Source of the DNA: Dehalococcoidales bacterium
GTDB lineage: Bacteria > Chloroflexota > Dehalococcoidia > Dehalococcoidales > JAUXAE01
Assembly: GCA_030620035.1 (NCBI GenBank)
Contig: JAUXAE010000004.1
Location: 1-22,182 of the forward strand
DNA length: 22,182 nt
Direction of reading: 5' to 3'
In this document: piece after piece, positions 13,487 to 21,812 of the stretch
Position numbering within the stretch: position 1 is the first letter of the stretch
How the letters are laid out: each line of letters starts with the position of its first letter
Position numbers and translations under genes: made by a program
The notes under the pieces: generated by a model
Databases searched by the model: none
The model's input: the letters and a program-made list of their open reading frames with translations, nothing else
What the model was told of the DNA's origin: nothing

Positions 13487-14506
13487 ATGTGGCAGGTAAT
13501 TGGTCAGGACAGGGCGGTTTCCTTGCTCCAGCGCAGTATGGAGAGAGGAGTAGTGGCCCATGCCTACCTCTTGGTCGGCCCTCCCCATGTGGGCAAGATG
13601 ACCCTGGCCCTAAATCTGGCCCAGGCGTTGAACTGCCTGGCTGATGAGCCCCCCTGTGGTGTCTGTGACTCGTGTCAGCGGATAGCCTCCGCAAGGCACG
13701 CCGATATCCAGATTATAGCCTTGGACTCTGCTGTAGCACCCGATGAGGTCAAAGGCCGCACCGAGATTGGTATTGACCAGATTAGACAGATGCAGCACTC
13801 GACCAGTCTGCCTCCCTTTGAGGGCCAGTATAGGGTGTTTATCATTGACGGAGCCGAAAAGCTATCAACTGAGGCGGCCAACTGCCTGCTCAAGACCCTG
13901 GAAGAGCCGGTGGGCCGGGTGGTCTTTGTGCTGCTGACGACCGATGACGGGCTGCTGCCAGCCACAGTGGTTTCTCGCTGCCAGAGGCTGGAACTGCGCT
14001 CGATGGCCGCTGGTGAAGTAGAGACGGTTCTTGACCGCCAGGGAACCCAGGCGGAGGAGGCCAGGCTTCTGGCCCGGCTTAGCCACGGCCGTCTCGGCTG
14101 GGCGCTCTCAGCGGCCAGTAACAGCGCCCTGCTTGAGCAGCGTAGCCAACAGCTGAACAGCCTGGTGGCGGCCGTCGGGGCTGATTATGAGGAGCGCTTT
14201 AGTTATGCCACCCGGCTGGCCGCCCAGTTTGGCCATAGTCGGGAGGTAGTTTGGGAGATACTGGCTCTGTGGCTTGATTTCTGGCGCGACCTGATGTTAA
14301 TTAAGCTGGGCCTAGGGGAGGCTATTAGTAATATTGACCTTGAGGCTGAGCTGGTCGCTGAGGCCAAAGATTTTACCCTGGATGAGATAAGGGATTTCAT
14401 TAATGCTATTCTGGAGGCTGAGCAGGGGCTTAAGCAGAATGCCAATGCCCGTCTGGTGTTTGAGGTACTGATGCTCAGTATGCCCAGAAGGAAAGGGGGT
14501 GTTTAG
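13487..14506 (+). CDS. holB: DNA polymerase III delta' subunit
   Basis: Delta' is a stator subunit of the clamp loader that opens and loads the beta sliding clamp. AGGAGG at 13472-13477 precedes the ATG. Residues 31-37 are a P-loop-like GPPHVGK followed by Met rather than Ser/Thr, common in delta', which does not hydrolyse ATP. Four Cys at 50, 57, 60 and 63 form the zinc module. IIDGAEKL and CLLKTLEEP follow, and the SRC motif is in VVSRCQRLEL. The C-terminal part is helical collar domain. At 339 aa the length is normal. The neighbouring ricT is the classical holB-yaaT arrangement of Firmicutes. Confidence 0.93.
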   Translation: MWQVIGQDRAVSLLQRSMERGVVAHAYLLVGPPHVGKMTLALNLAQALNCLADEPPCGVCDSCQRIASARHADIQIIALDSAVAPDEVKGRTEIGIDQIRQMQHSTSLPPFEGQYRVFIIDGAEKLSTEAANCLLKTLEEPVGRVVFVLLTTDDGLLPATVVSRCQRLELRSMAAGEVETVLDRQGTQAEEARLLARLSHGRLGWALSAASNSALLEQRSQQLNSLVAAVGADYEERFSYATRLAAQFGHSREVVWEILALWLDFWRDLMLIKLGLGEAISNIDLEAELVAEAKDFTLDEIRDFINAILEAEQGLKQNANARLVFEVLMLSMPRRKGGV

Positions 14507-14513
14507 GTAAGCC

Positions 14514-15368
14514 GTGGTTGATATTGTTGGCGTGCGTTATAAGAGGGCCGGCCGAATATACTACTTTGACCCGGCGGGGATTGACCTGGTCGTAGGTGAC
14601 TATGTCGTTGTTGAGACGAGCCGTGGTCTGGAACTGGGACAGGTGGTCATTGCCCCGACCCAGGTACTGGCCAGTGAGGTAGCTAAACCGCTCAGATCCG
14701 TGGTGCGCAAGGCGACAGAAGAGGATAGGGAGCGCGCCCGAAAGCTAGAGGCAAAGGAGGCAGAGGCACTGGCTGAATGCGGCCAGCTGGTTGAAAAACT
14801 TAAGCTGCCCATGAAGCTAATCACTGCCCAATACAATCTTGAAGATAGCCGCCTGACCATCTACTTTAGCGCCGAGGGCAGGGTTGATTTCCGGGAGCTG
14901 GTCCGCCAGTTAAGCGGGTGTCTCAAGATACGGGTGGAGCTCAGGCAGGTAGGGCCCAGGGATGGGGCCAAGCTGATAGGTGGCTTTGGCCGCTGTGGCC
15001 GCCCGCTGTGCTGTGGCACTTTCCTGAGCGAATTTGAGCCGGTTTCCATAAAGATGGCCAAGGAACAGGATCTACCCTTGAACCCGGCCAAGATATCAGG
15101 TGTCTGCGGTCGTCTTCTCTGCTGCCTGGGCTATGAGTACCAGCAGTACCGCAGTATGAAAGAAAAGTTGCCCAGGGAGGGACAGCAGGTGGCAACGCCG
15201 ATGGGCAGAGCCACTGTGGTCGGCGGTAATCCCCTGGAGGAAACAGTGTTGGTGGAGCTGGAGGGCGGCGCCAGTGCCGAAATAACCCTCGGTGAGATCA
15301 CTAAAAACGAAGGAACTTTACATAAAAAGGAAAGGGCAGATAACCGTTCGCCAAGGAAAAAACGCTAA
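14514..15368 (+). CDS. ricT: PSP1-domain protein RicT/YaaT
   Basis: RicT (YaaT) is, in Bacillus subtilis, part of the RicA-RicF-RicT complex that binds iron-sulfur clusters and influences RNase Y-dependent mRNA processing and development. The 284-residue protein starts at GTG 14514, 7 nt after the holB stop, with only a weak ribosome site. Residues 1-60 form a beta domain, followed by a charged helix (65-90) and the PSP1 domain. The six conserved Cys (161, 166, 167, 198, 203, 204) in RCGRPLCC and VCGRLLCC are intact, so cluster binding is plausible. The C-terminus is strongly basic. RicA and RicF are not in the window. Confidence 0.92.
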   Translation: MVDIVGVRYKRAGRIYYFDPAGIDLVVGDYVVVETSRGLELGQVVIAPTQVLASEVAKPLRSVVRKATEEDRERARKLEAKEAEALAECGQLVEKLKLPMKLITAQYNLEDSRLTIYFSAEGRVDFRELVRQLSGCLKIRVELRQVGPRDGAKLIGGFGRCGRPLCCGTFLSEFEPVSIKMAKEQDLPLNPAKISGVCGRLLCCLGYEYQQYRSMKEKLPREGQQVATPMGRATVVGGNPLEETVLVELEGGASAEITLGEITKNEGTLHKKERADNRSPRKKR

Positions 15369-15384
15369 AGTTATCTACTTGGTA

Positions 15385-15891
15385 TCACTGAGGCAGGTAT
15401 TTCTGCCACTCAGTCATGTCTTTTAGGTAGTGCCGGGGAATGTAAAAGGGGATTTTACTGTGCGGCGGGCAGGGAGGGAACAGCAGTCTCATCCCGGCCT
15501 GTTTCGGGGTTCTCCCGGCCTTACGGCGGTTGCAGGGGACACAGGCACTGACGACATTCTGCCAAGTGTGCTCACCGCCCTGGTGTCGGGGCACAATATG
15601 GTCCAGGGTAAGCTGATGACCTTCTCGGCCACAATACTGGCAGGTAAATTGGTCGCGGCTAAAGACCTCAAGGCGGGTCAATTTTCTCTGTGGTCGGGGT
15701 CGTTTAATCATATAGCCTAGTCGGATTACCGAGGGTATGGCGAAGCTGAAGCTGACTGAGTGGATGAAGCCCAGCCCGTTCTCCAGCATCTCAGCCTTTC
15801 TCTGGTAAAGCAGCGGTATCGCCCGGCGGACGCGGCAGATGTTGAGAGGCTCGTAGTTCTGGTTGAGCACCAGGACGGGACGGTTTATCAT
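15385..15891 (-). CDS. HNH endonuclease family protein
   Basis: A 168-residue protein with a chromosomal-type HNH nuclease domain. Zinc Cys pairs are at 84/87 (CQYC) and 117/120 (CVPC). The catalytic segment LTLDHIVPRHQGG supplies His98 and His103, and Asn112 and Asn121 follow. An N-terminal domain of about 75 residues begins VLVLNQNYEPLNICRVRRAI, a conserved opening of a family widespread in Chloroflexota, Actinobacteria and Cyanobacteria. No intein, intron or restriction partner is seen around it, so it looks like a resident gene rather than a homing element. Its biological role is unknown. Convergent with ricT; the ribosome site is weak. Confidence 0.9.
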   Translation of the reverse strand: MINRPVLVLNQNYEPLNICRVRRAIPLLYQRKAEMLENGLGFIHSVSFSFAIPSVIRLGYMIKRPRPQRKLTRLEVFSRDQFTCQYCGREGHQLTLDHIVPRHQGGEHTWQNVVSACVPCNRRKAGRTPKQAGMRLLFPPCPPHSKIPFYIPRHYLKDMTEWQKYLPQ

Positions 15892-15932
15892 ATTATTAGG
15901 CTTCTTTCTATAATGAACTGGCTCATTTTAAT

Positions 15933-15978
15933 AAAAAAACACCAACTGGGCAAGTCCAGGATTCTTTATGGGCTTGCC
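15933..15978 (-). terminator. Candidate intrinsic terminator after dnaC-like gene
   Basis: On the - strand GGCAAGCCCA and TGGACTTGCC (15978-15949) form a 10-bp stem with one G-T pair and a 10-nt loop, four bases after the stop codon. A run of seven T (15939-15933) follows after a 9-nt gap. The gap is longer than usual, so the call is moderate. Confidence 0.5.
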
Positions 15979-15981
15979 TGT

Positions 15982-17388
15982 CTAGCGGTAGCCCGGGCCG
16001 CGGCGTGATTTCCGAGTACCTTTATTTGGGCGCAGGTCGCCTCTGTAGTCAGGAACATCGATGTTAAATGGCGTACTGAGCTTAGGGTCCACGAAACGGG
16101 AGCTGATGCGACTCTCAATCTCTTCCAGTGAGTAACGGGTGGTAATTACTGTTGACAGCCGGGCGTTATAGCGGTAATTGATAACCTGGTAGAGCTTCTC
16201 CTGGGCCCAGGGTGTCGTTGCCTGCTCGCCGAAGTCATCCAGGACTAATAAAGGGGTCGTCTTTACCCTTTCAAAGAGCTGGTCATAGGACACTTTGCTG
16301 TCCGGGCTAAAGGTTGAGCGCAGGTGGTCAAGGAACTCAGGCACGACTACAAAAAGGGCCGACTTCTCGGCCTGGTAGCGGTAGTTAACGATAGCCGCCG
16401 CCAGGTGGGTCTTGCCGCAGCCGGTGGCACCCTGGAAAACTAACCAACCCTCCGGTGATTTGGCGAAGTCAATAGCGGCACGGTAAACGTGCTCAAGGTT
16501 CTCCCTTTTTTCCAGTGGAAGGTTAACCCGTTGCCAGTCAAAACTGTCAAAGGTCATATTTTTCTGCAGTTCCAGACCCGGCCCCCAGGTATAGTCCAGG
16601 CTACCCATCTGCCTTTCTTCCAGGGTATGAACCTGGCACAGCACGGGGTCGGTCAGGCGGCTGTACATTCTTTCGTCTAATTGCTCTAGGGGGGTACCAG
16701 TAGTAATCACAGTGGGCAGTTCCTGGCTGAAGCGGTAGTTTAGCAGTTGGTCCAGCTTTTCCTTGGCCCAGGGGGTGCTGCTTTGAGTACCTAGGTCATC
16801 TAAAATAAGCAGCGGGGCATTGCGTACCTGGTCAAATGACTGGTCGTAGGCTATTTCCCTATCGGGGCCAAAGGCGGAGCGCAGGTCATCCAAGAGGTCA
16901 GGGACGGTTTTGTAGAGAACGGGGTGGCCTAACCTTAGGTGCTCATTGGCGATGGCCGCCGCCAGGTGGGTCTTACCGCAGCCGCTGGGGCCGGTTAGGA
17001 CGAGCCAGCCTTTAGGCTCCCGGGCGAAGGCCTGAGCCGCCTGGTAGGCCTGGCGGAACCTCTTTTGATTTAGGGCATAGCCGCTCCTGCCCTGGGCTAC
17101 TAGATTATCAAAGGTGAGCCGTTTAAGTGAGCCCAGATTGCTGTACTGTTCTAAACGGGCCCGGTGTTCCTTATCATCCTCTTTGTGGGCACAGCGGCAG
17201 GCGACCACTTGGCTGAAGTCGGGCTTGCCCGAGGGCAGGGTGGGGTGGACAAACCTGGCCCCTTTACAGACAGGGCAGACCGGGGTTGGCGAGGTCTCGG
17301 CTTCTTCAGCGTCGGACCATGTGCCCATATCGGCCCTTGATGTATTTGTCCGGGTCTTCTTTTTTAGAATCTCGCTGATATGCTCCAT
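15982..17388 (-). CDS. DnaC/DnaI-type helicase loader with two tandem AAA+ domains
   Basis: A 468-residue replication ATPase. The N-terminus MEHISEILKKK resembles DnaC-like loaders of Chloroflexota. A zinc module follows with Cys38, 41, 64 and 66 (CPVC, CRC). Then come two full AAA+ modules. The first has Walker A GPSGCGKT (133-140), Walker B LLILDDLG (193-200) and RMYSRLTDP. The second has Walker A GATGCGKT (320-327), Walker B LLVLDDFG (380-387) and RISSRFVDP. By eye about half of the aligned positions are identical, and the linkers before each P-loop also match, so the unit arose by duplication. Known DnaC and DnaI carry one such domain. ATG 17388 overlaps dnaD by 83 nt; ATG 17328 is an alternative. 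Last gene of the dnaB-dnaD cluster. Confidence 0.88.
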   Translation of the reverse strand: MEHISEILKKKTRTNTSRADMGTWSDAEEAETSPTPVCPVCKGARFVHPTLPSGKPDFSQVVACRCAHKEDDKEHRARLEQYSNLGSLKRLTFDNLVAQGRSGYALNQKRFRQAYQAAQAFAREPKGWLVLTGPSGCGKTHLAAAIANEHLRLGHPVLYKTVPDLLDDLRSAFGPDREIAYDQSFDQVRNAPLLILDDLGTQSSTPWAKEKLDQLLNYRFSQELPTVITTGTPLEQLDERMYSRLTDPVLCQVHTLEERQMGSLDYTWGPGLELQKNMTFDSFDWQRVNLPLEKRENLEHVYRAAIDFAKSPEGWLVFQGATGCGKTHLAAAIVNYRYQAEKSALFVVVPEFLDHLRSTFSPDSKVSYDQLFERVKTTPLLVLDDFGEQATTPWAQEKLYQVINYRYNARLSTVITTRYSLEEIESRISSRFVDPKLSTPFNIDVPDYRGDLRPNKGTRKSRRGPGYR

Positions 17389-18019
17389 GACTCTTGCCTT
17401 CTCTTGACCAGTTTTCCAGGATGCGGGCGATATATCTCCAGTTTCTCTTATTAAGGCTGACTGCTTCTTTAATGGCCTCTCCAATCCAGGCTATTGGATA
17501 GAGCTTCTCGGCCTCCTTGAGCTCCTCGGCAATCATCGGTGTTAGCAGGCCGATGTTTTCTTCATAGAGGCTGAAGATGTTAGGTAGCTCCTCGGTCTGG
17601 GCCTCGGCCTTAACCCTGGCCTTTAGCCCGGGTAGTTCAAGCTCGCCCTTTTCTATTTTGTCTAGAGCCTGCCTATCGGTCTGGCTATTGAGGAAGTAGA
17701 TGTCCTGTGTCTGGCCGCCGCTATCTAGGGCCAGGTGAAGAAAAGTCCCCCGCTGGGTAGCCATTTCAAGGGCCTTTTCAAGCGCCTCTTTGGTTGGGGC
17801 GGCTATACCCTTTAGGCTGTTCATCAGGCCGGAGTCACTTATTAGCTCGGCAAAACTAACGAAACGGGGATAGCCACGCTTGCCGTAGAGCCTGGCCAGA
17901 ATATATAGGGTTACCTTTAGCTCGGCAGTGTCGCTGATTTGGGGTAGCAGCTGGCTGAAGAAGATATTGGGTATTGATGTAAACTGCATCCTGGCCGGGA
18001 AACCATTAAATGGCTTCAT
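17306..18019 (-). CDS. dnaD: DnaD-family primosomal protein
   Basis: A DnaD/DnaB2-like protein of 237 residues, expected to act in primosome assembly and helicase loading at origins. The ATG at 18019 overlaps the dnaB stop (ATGA). Residues 1-100 form a winged-helix-like N-terminal domain. Residues 147-207 are the C-terminal DnaB_2 domain with its hallmark FSLYEENIGLLTP, WIGEAIKEAV and NWRYIARILENW. The basic tail contains KYIKGRYGHMVRR. A longer upstream open frame inside dnaB is rejected because it has no domain content. It lies between the helicase gene and the loader gene, as in a replication-restart module. Confidence 0.9.
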   Translation of the reverse strand: MKPFNGFPARMQFTSIPNIFFSQLLPQISDTAELKVTLYILARLYGKRGYPRFVSFAELISDSGLMNSLKGIAAPTKEALEKALEMATQRGTFLHLALDSGGQTQDIYFLNSQTDRQALDKIEKGELELPGLKARVKAEAQTEELPNIFSLYEENIGLLTPMIAEELKEAEKLYPIAWIGEAIKEAVSLNKRNWRYIARILENWSREGKSHGAYQRDSKKEDPDKYIKGRYGHMVRR

Positions 18020-19401
18020 AATAGGCTTGGCTCCGCTTTGGCAATATTCTCTAGATTTTCGAACTTGGTCAGGTTGTGTCTGAAACGAGCCTTTATTTGA
18101 CCGATGGGCCCGTTGCGATGCTTGGCGATGATGATATCGGCGATTTCCCTGGGGTATTCTTCGTCCGGGTGGTCTTTCTCCCATTCCTCTTGAGTATAGT
18201 AGAGTTCATCACGGTAGATGAAGATGACGACATCAGCATCCTGCTCAATGCTGCCGCTTTCACGCAGGTCGGAGAGCTGGGGTTTGTGTGAGGCGCGCCA
18301 CTCCACCTGTCGGCTGAGCTGGGAGACGGCTATCACGGGCACATTGAGCTCCCGGGCCAGTGCCTTTAGGGAGCGGGTGATATAGCTGATTTCCTGAACC
18401 CTGTTTTCTCGGCGCGTGTCCTCCCCCTGCATCAGTTGCAGGTAGTCAATGACGATGAGGTCAATGCCGCCGCGTTCGTAGTGGAGGCGTTTAGCCTTAC
18501 TTCTCATCTCGGCCACTCGCGCCTGGGGGGAGTCATCAATATATATCGGTGCTTCAGACAGGATGCCGGTGGCCTCCATAATCCTTCTTTCCTCCTCCTC
18601 GGTGTTAAGCCCGAGCCGGATGTGCCTTGAATTTACCCTGGCTTCACTGGAAAGCAGGCGTTGCACCAGGGCCTCCCGGGCCATCTCCAGGCTGAAGAGG
18701 GCCACGGTGGCCTGCTGCTGTACGGCGGCATTTCGGGTGATGCTTAGGGCCAGGCTGGTCTTACCCATAGAGGGCCGGCCGGCAATAATAACCAGGTCGG
18801 AGCGCTGAAAGCCACCCAGAAAGTCATCCAGACCGGAGAGACCGGCCAGGGCGTGGGGGATGGGCTGGTAGCCCTCAACCTCCGGCGTCGGCGGGACTTC
18901 AAAGTACTTGTCCAGCACCTGTTTGATGTGGACAAAGTCCAGTGAGCCCCTTTCATGACGGAGCTTGAAGAGGACATCCTCAGCCTTGCTTAGGGAGGTG
19001 GGGACATCCGGGTCTGCCTGGTAGCCGATGTCGGCGATTCTTCCAGCGGCCGAAATCAGCTGGCGCATTATTGATAGGCGATAGACAATGCGGGCATAGT
19101 GCTCAATATCAAGCGAGGTGGGCACTACCGATATCAGGTGGGAAAGATAGGCGGCACCGCCGCATTTCTCCAGTCTTGCCTGTCGCTCCAGCTCCTGGGC
19201 CACCGTTATCTGGTTTATGGCCTCATTGCGCTGGTAAAGGGACAGGCAGGCATTATATATCCACCTGTTTTGTTCACTGTGGAAGTCCTCCTCTTTAAGC
19301 AGGATGGCGATGTCATAGATGGCCCTGCCGTCTATTAAGAGTGAGCCGTTTACCGATTCTTCGGCATCGATGTCGTACGGCGGTAGTTTTCCCTCAGGCA
19401 C
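18016..19401 (-). CDS. dnaB: Replicative DNA helicase
   Basis: DnaB unwinds DNA ahead of the replisome as a hexameric ring. The 461 residues start at GTG 19401, immediately after the rplI stop, with AAAGGGGG about 10 nt upstream inside rplI. The N-terminal domain opens PPYDIDAEESVNGSLLID. The RecA-like domain has Walker A GRPSMGKT (208-215), Walker B LIVIDYLQLM, and SQLSR followed by the DLRESGSIEQDAD segment that holds the arginine-finger region. Length is normal and no intein interrupts it. It is followed by dnaD and the loader, and so sits in a loader-helicase operon. Confidence 0.97.
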   Translation of the reverse strand: MPEGKLPPYDIDAEESVNGSLLIDGRAIYDIAILLKEEDFHSEQNRWIYNACLSLYQRNEAINQITVAQELERQARLEKCGGAAYLSHLISVVPTSLDIEHYARIVYRLSIMRQLISAAGRIADIGYQADPDVPTSLSKAEDVLFKLRHERGSLDFVHIKQVLDKYFEVPPTPEVEGYQPIPHALAGLSGLDDFLGGFQRSDLVIIAGRPSMGKTSLALSITRNAAVQQQATVALFSLEMAREALVQRLLSSEARVNSRHIRLGLNTEEEERRIMEATGILSEAPIYIDDSPQARVAEMRSKAKRLHYERGGIDLIVIDYLQLMQGEDTRRENRVQEISYITRSLKALARELNVPVIAVSQLSRQVEWRASHKPQLSDLRESGSIEQDADVVIFIYRDELYYTQEEWEKDHPDEEYPREIADIIIAKHRNGPIGQIKARFRHNLTKFENLENIAKAEPSLL

Positions 19402-19857
19402 TTAATTGGCCCCCTTTTCGGTAACGGTAACCTTTATCTTGGGCGTTATATCCTTGCCCAGCCGGATAGTTACTTCATGGCTACCCAGCTGGCGGATGGC
19501 CTCGGTCAGCTCTACCTTTCTCTTGTCAATGGCTAGGCCGGTGGCCCTTTCCAACTGGCTGGCAATATCGGCGCTGGTGACCCGCCCGTAGAGGCGGTCT
19601 TTGGCACCGGCCTTGGCCTCAAGGGTAATCTCCTGGCCATTTAGTCGTCGGGCCATCCTCACCAGTTCGGCCTCCTGTTGGCCCTGCTTTTTGGTCTGGG
19701 CACGATGTTGGGCTTCAATAGTGCTGGCTACCCCAGGACCGGCCAGAGTGGCCAGTTTTTGGGGTATGAGAAAGTTTCTGGCGTAGCCATCGGCGACCTC
19801 TTTTACCTGGCCGGCCTTGGCTACATTGGCTACATCTTCCAGGAAGGCAACCTTCAT
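19402..19857 (-). CDS. rplI: Ribosomal protein bL9
   Basis: Ribosomal protein bL9 bridges the large subunit near the L1 stalk. I use ATG 19857 (MKVAFLEDVANVAKAG), preceded by AAAAGG; an upstream in-frame ATG would add 10 unlikely residues. The 151-residue length is normal. The N-terminal rRNA-binding domain has VADGYARNFLIPQKLA, the long connecting helix covers about 45-75, and the C-terminal domain holds KLYGRVTS-like DRLYGRVTSADI and the final IKVTVTEK. The stop is directly adjacent to the dnaB start; this rplI-dnaB order is common in bacteria. Confidence 0.96.
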   Translation of the reverse strand: MKVAFLEDVANVAKAGQVKEVADGYARNFLIPQKLATLAGPGVASTIEAQHRAQTKKQGQQEAELVRMARRLNGQEITLEAKAGAKDRLYGRVTSADIASQLERATGLAIDKRKVELTEAIRQLGSHEVTIRLGKDITPKIKVTVTEKGAN

Positions 19858-19906
19858 ATTCTTGCCTTTTCTATTATTATACTTCACCCGGCCTCAAGAT
19901 AAAAGC

Positions 19907-20824
19907 CTATCCGGTGATGAATTCTTTGGCCTGGATGGCGGCAATAGCCCCATCACCGCTGGCGGCGATGACCTGCCGGATTGAGTTGTGGCGTATATCG
20001 CCGGCGGCAAAGATACCGGCCACCTCGGTTTCCATCTTCTCGTTGGTGATAATATGGCCAAGGTCATCCAGGGGTACTATACTCTTGAGATAATCGGTAT
20101 TGGGCTTAAGCCCGATAGAGACGAAGATGCCGGCTACGTTGAGTGTCGACCTCTCCCCTGTTTTTAGATTATGCAGTTTGAGCCTTTCTACAGAGTCCTT
20201 ACCCTCAATGGCCTCAACCACGGTATGCCATAGGAAATCTATTTTGGCTTCGGCAAAGGCCTTCTCCTGAAGGATGGGGGTGGCCCGGAGCTGGTCACGG
20301 CGGTGGGTCACGGTAACCTTGGCGGCAAACTTGCTAAGGTGCAGGGCCTCAGAGACGGCGGCATTACCCCCGCCGACCACGGACACTGGCTTACCCTGGA
20401 AGAAGGGGGCATCACAGGTAGAACAGTAGGATACCCCTCTACCGGTAAATTCTTTTTCGCCGGGGACGCCCAGTTTCTGTCGCTCCGAGCCGCCGGTGAT
20501 AACTACTGCCTTGGCGATGAAGTCACCCTCGGTTGTCTTGACCACCTTTTTTCTATCTTGGTTATCAATGGCCCTAACGGTGGCGTAGAGTGTCTCCAGA
20601 CCATATTTTGTGGCCTGCTGGTACATTAGCTGGGCCAGTTCAAAGCCGCTGATGCCATCAGGGAAGCCGGGGTAGTTGTCTATCCAACCGGCCTCAACCA
20701 TATTGCCGCCGACCATCCCCTTTTCAATGAGCAGGCTTTTTAATCTGGTTCTGGTGGTGTAGAGCCCGGCGGTAAGCCCGGCCGGGCCGCCACCGATAAT
20801 AATTACATCATATTTTTTAGCCAT
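19907..20824 (-). CDS. trxB: Thioredoxin-disulfide reductase
   Basis: TrxB passes electrons from NADPH through FAD to thioredoxin. With ATG 20824 the protein has 305 residues and begins MAKKYDVIIIGGGPAG, the FAD Rossmann motif (11-16 GGGPAG). The redox-active CSTC is Cys134/Cys137. The NADPH-binding GGGNAA is at 151-156, and HRRDQLRA (174-181) provides the Arg pair that reads the 2'-phosphate. The C-terminal GIFAAGDIR is intact. The start overlaps the plsX stop by 8 nt. No thioredoxin gene is in the window. Confidence 0.95.
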   Translation of the reverse strand: MAKKYDVIIIGGGPAGLTAGLYTTRTRLKSLLIEKGMVGGNMVEAGWIDNYPGFPDGISGFELAQLMYQQATKYGLETLYATVRAIDNQDRKKVVKTTEGDFIAKAVVITGGSERQKLGVPGEKEFTGRGVSYCSTCDAPFFQGKPVSVVGGGNAAVSEALHLSKFAAKVTVTHRRDQLRATPILQEKAFAEAKIDFLWHTVVEAIEGKDSVERLKLHNLKTGERSTLNVAGIFVSIGLKPNTDYLKSIVPLDDLGHIITNEKMETEVAGIFAAGDIRHNSIRQVIAASGDGAIAAIQAKEFITG

Positions 20825-21812
20825 ATCCGGCCTCGGCAATTAGCTGGCAGATATTCTGTTCCGCGGTCCGTTTAGCCAGTCCGATGGCGTTCTTGATGGC
20901 CTTGGCCTGACTGCGGCCATGAGAAACAATGATATTGCCCTTTACTCCCAGCAGGCAGGCCCCGCCGTATTCTCGGTAGTCCATTCCCTGGGCCAGGGAA
21001 CCCAGGCCGACATCAGCCAGCAGGGCACGGCCACGAAGGTGATAGGCACTGCTAACGGCATGACCTACCTGCCGTAGATTTATCAGCGAATCGCCCAGCC
21101 CTTCCACCGTCTTTAGGACTATGTTGCCGGTAAAGCCGTCGGTAACGATAACATCAGCCGTTCCGTCAACCATATCGTGACCCTCAATATTGCCGATGAA
21201 GTTTAGGCTCGTCTTCTTGAGCAGATGGTGGCTTTCCTGGGTCAGGCGGTTGCCCTTGGTCTCCTCCTTACCGTTGGAGAGTAGGCCGATGCGCGGTGAT
21301 TCGATGCCCAAAATACGCTGGGCATAGATGTTGCCTAGCTGGGCAAACTCAGCCAGGTGGCTGGGACGACAGTCGGCATTGGCCCCGGCGTCAATAAGCA
21401 GGGCCGGGGACAGGGGCACCAGTTTAACGATGCTGGCCAGAGCCGGGCGCTCAACACCGGCAATCCTGCCCAGGTTGAACAGGGCGGCGCACAGCACGGC
21501 CCCGGTGTTACCGGCTGAGACAAAGGCTTGCGCCCTGCCCTCCTTTACCAGGTTGATGCCGATGGCTATTGACGATTTTGGCTTTGAGCGGAGCGCCTCC
21601 ATTGGGTGTTCATGAAAGCCAATGGTTTGGCTGGCCGGGGCGATGCTGATGCCCAGTTTATTGAGATAGCGGCCGGCCAGCACATGGAGTACCGTTTTCT
21701 TACCCACTAGGATAATATCCACCTTGTACTCCTGGGCGGCCTTAATGGCCCCTTTGACTATCTCATGGGGGGCATATTCGCCCCCAGCGGCATCAACAGC
21801 AATCTTCATCAT
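20817..21812 (-). CDS. plsX: Phosphate acyltransferase PlsX
   Basis: PlsX makes acyl-phosphate from acyl-ACP for the first step of phospholipid synthesis (PlsX/PlsY route). The 331-residue protein opens KIAVDAAGGEYAP, the family's MKIAIDAMGGDxAP motif, and has FVSAGNTGAVL, GxxLLIDAGAN, GNIEGHD and DVIVTDGFTGN at the expected places. Two tandem ATGs (21812, 21809) are both possible, with AGGGGA just upstream. The first overlaps the stop of the preceding activase gene. A fabD/fabH partner is not visible in the window, unlike many plsX loci. Confidence 0.95.
   Translation of the reverse strand: MMKIAVDAAGGEYAPHEIVKGAIKAAQEYKVDIILVGKKTVLHVLAGRYLNKLGISIAPASQTIGFHEHPMEALRSKPKSSIAIGINLVKEGRAQAFVSAGNTGAVLCAALFNLGRIAGVERPALASIVKLVPLSPALLIDAGANADCRPSHLAEFAQLGNIYAQRILGIESPRIGLLSNGKEETKGNRLTQESHHLLKKTSLNFIGNIEGHDMVDGTADVIVTDGFTGNIVLKTVEGLGDSLINLRQVGHAVSSAYHLRGRALLADVGLGSLAQGMDYREYGGACLLGVKGNIIVSHGRSQAKAIKNAIGLAKRTAEQNICQLIAEAGYG

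Noticed and set aside
13577..13610. holB P-loop lacks the Ser/Thr after GK, suggesting a broken gene
   Set aside because: Delta' subunits commonly lack ATPase activity and tolerate this; the zinc module and SRC motif are intact.
15385..15891. HNH nuclease as a homing endonuclease or mobile intron
   Set aside because: Neighbouring genes are uninterrupted, and the N-terminal domain matches a vertically inherited chromosomal family.
18020..18184. Longer dnaD start 55 codons upstream inside dnaB
   Set aside because: The extension is a basic, low-complexity shadow of dnaB, while ATG 18019 overlaps the dnaB stop in the usual coupled way.
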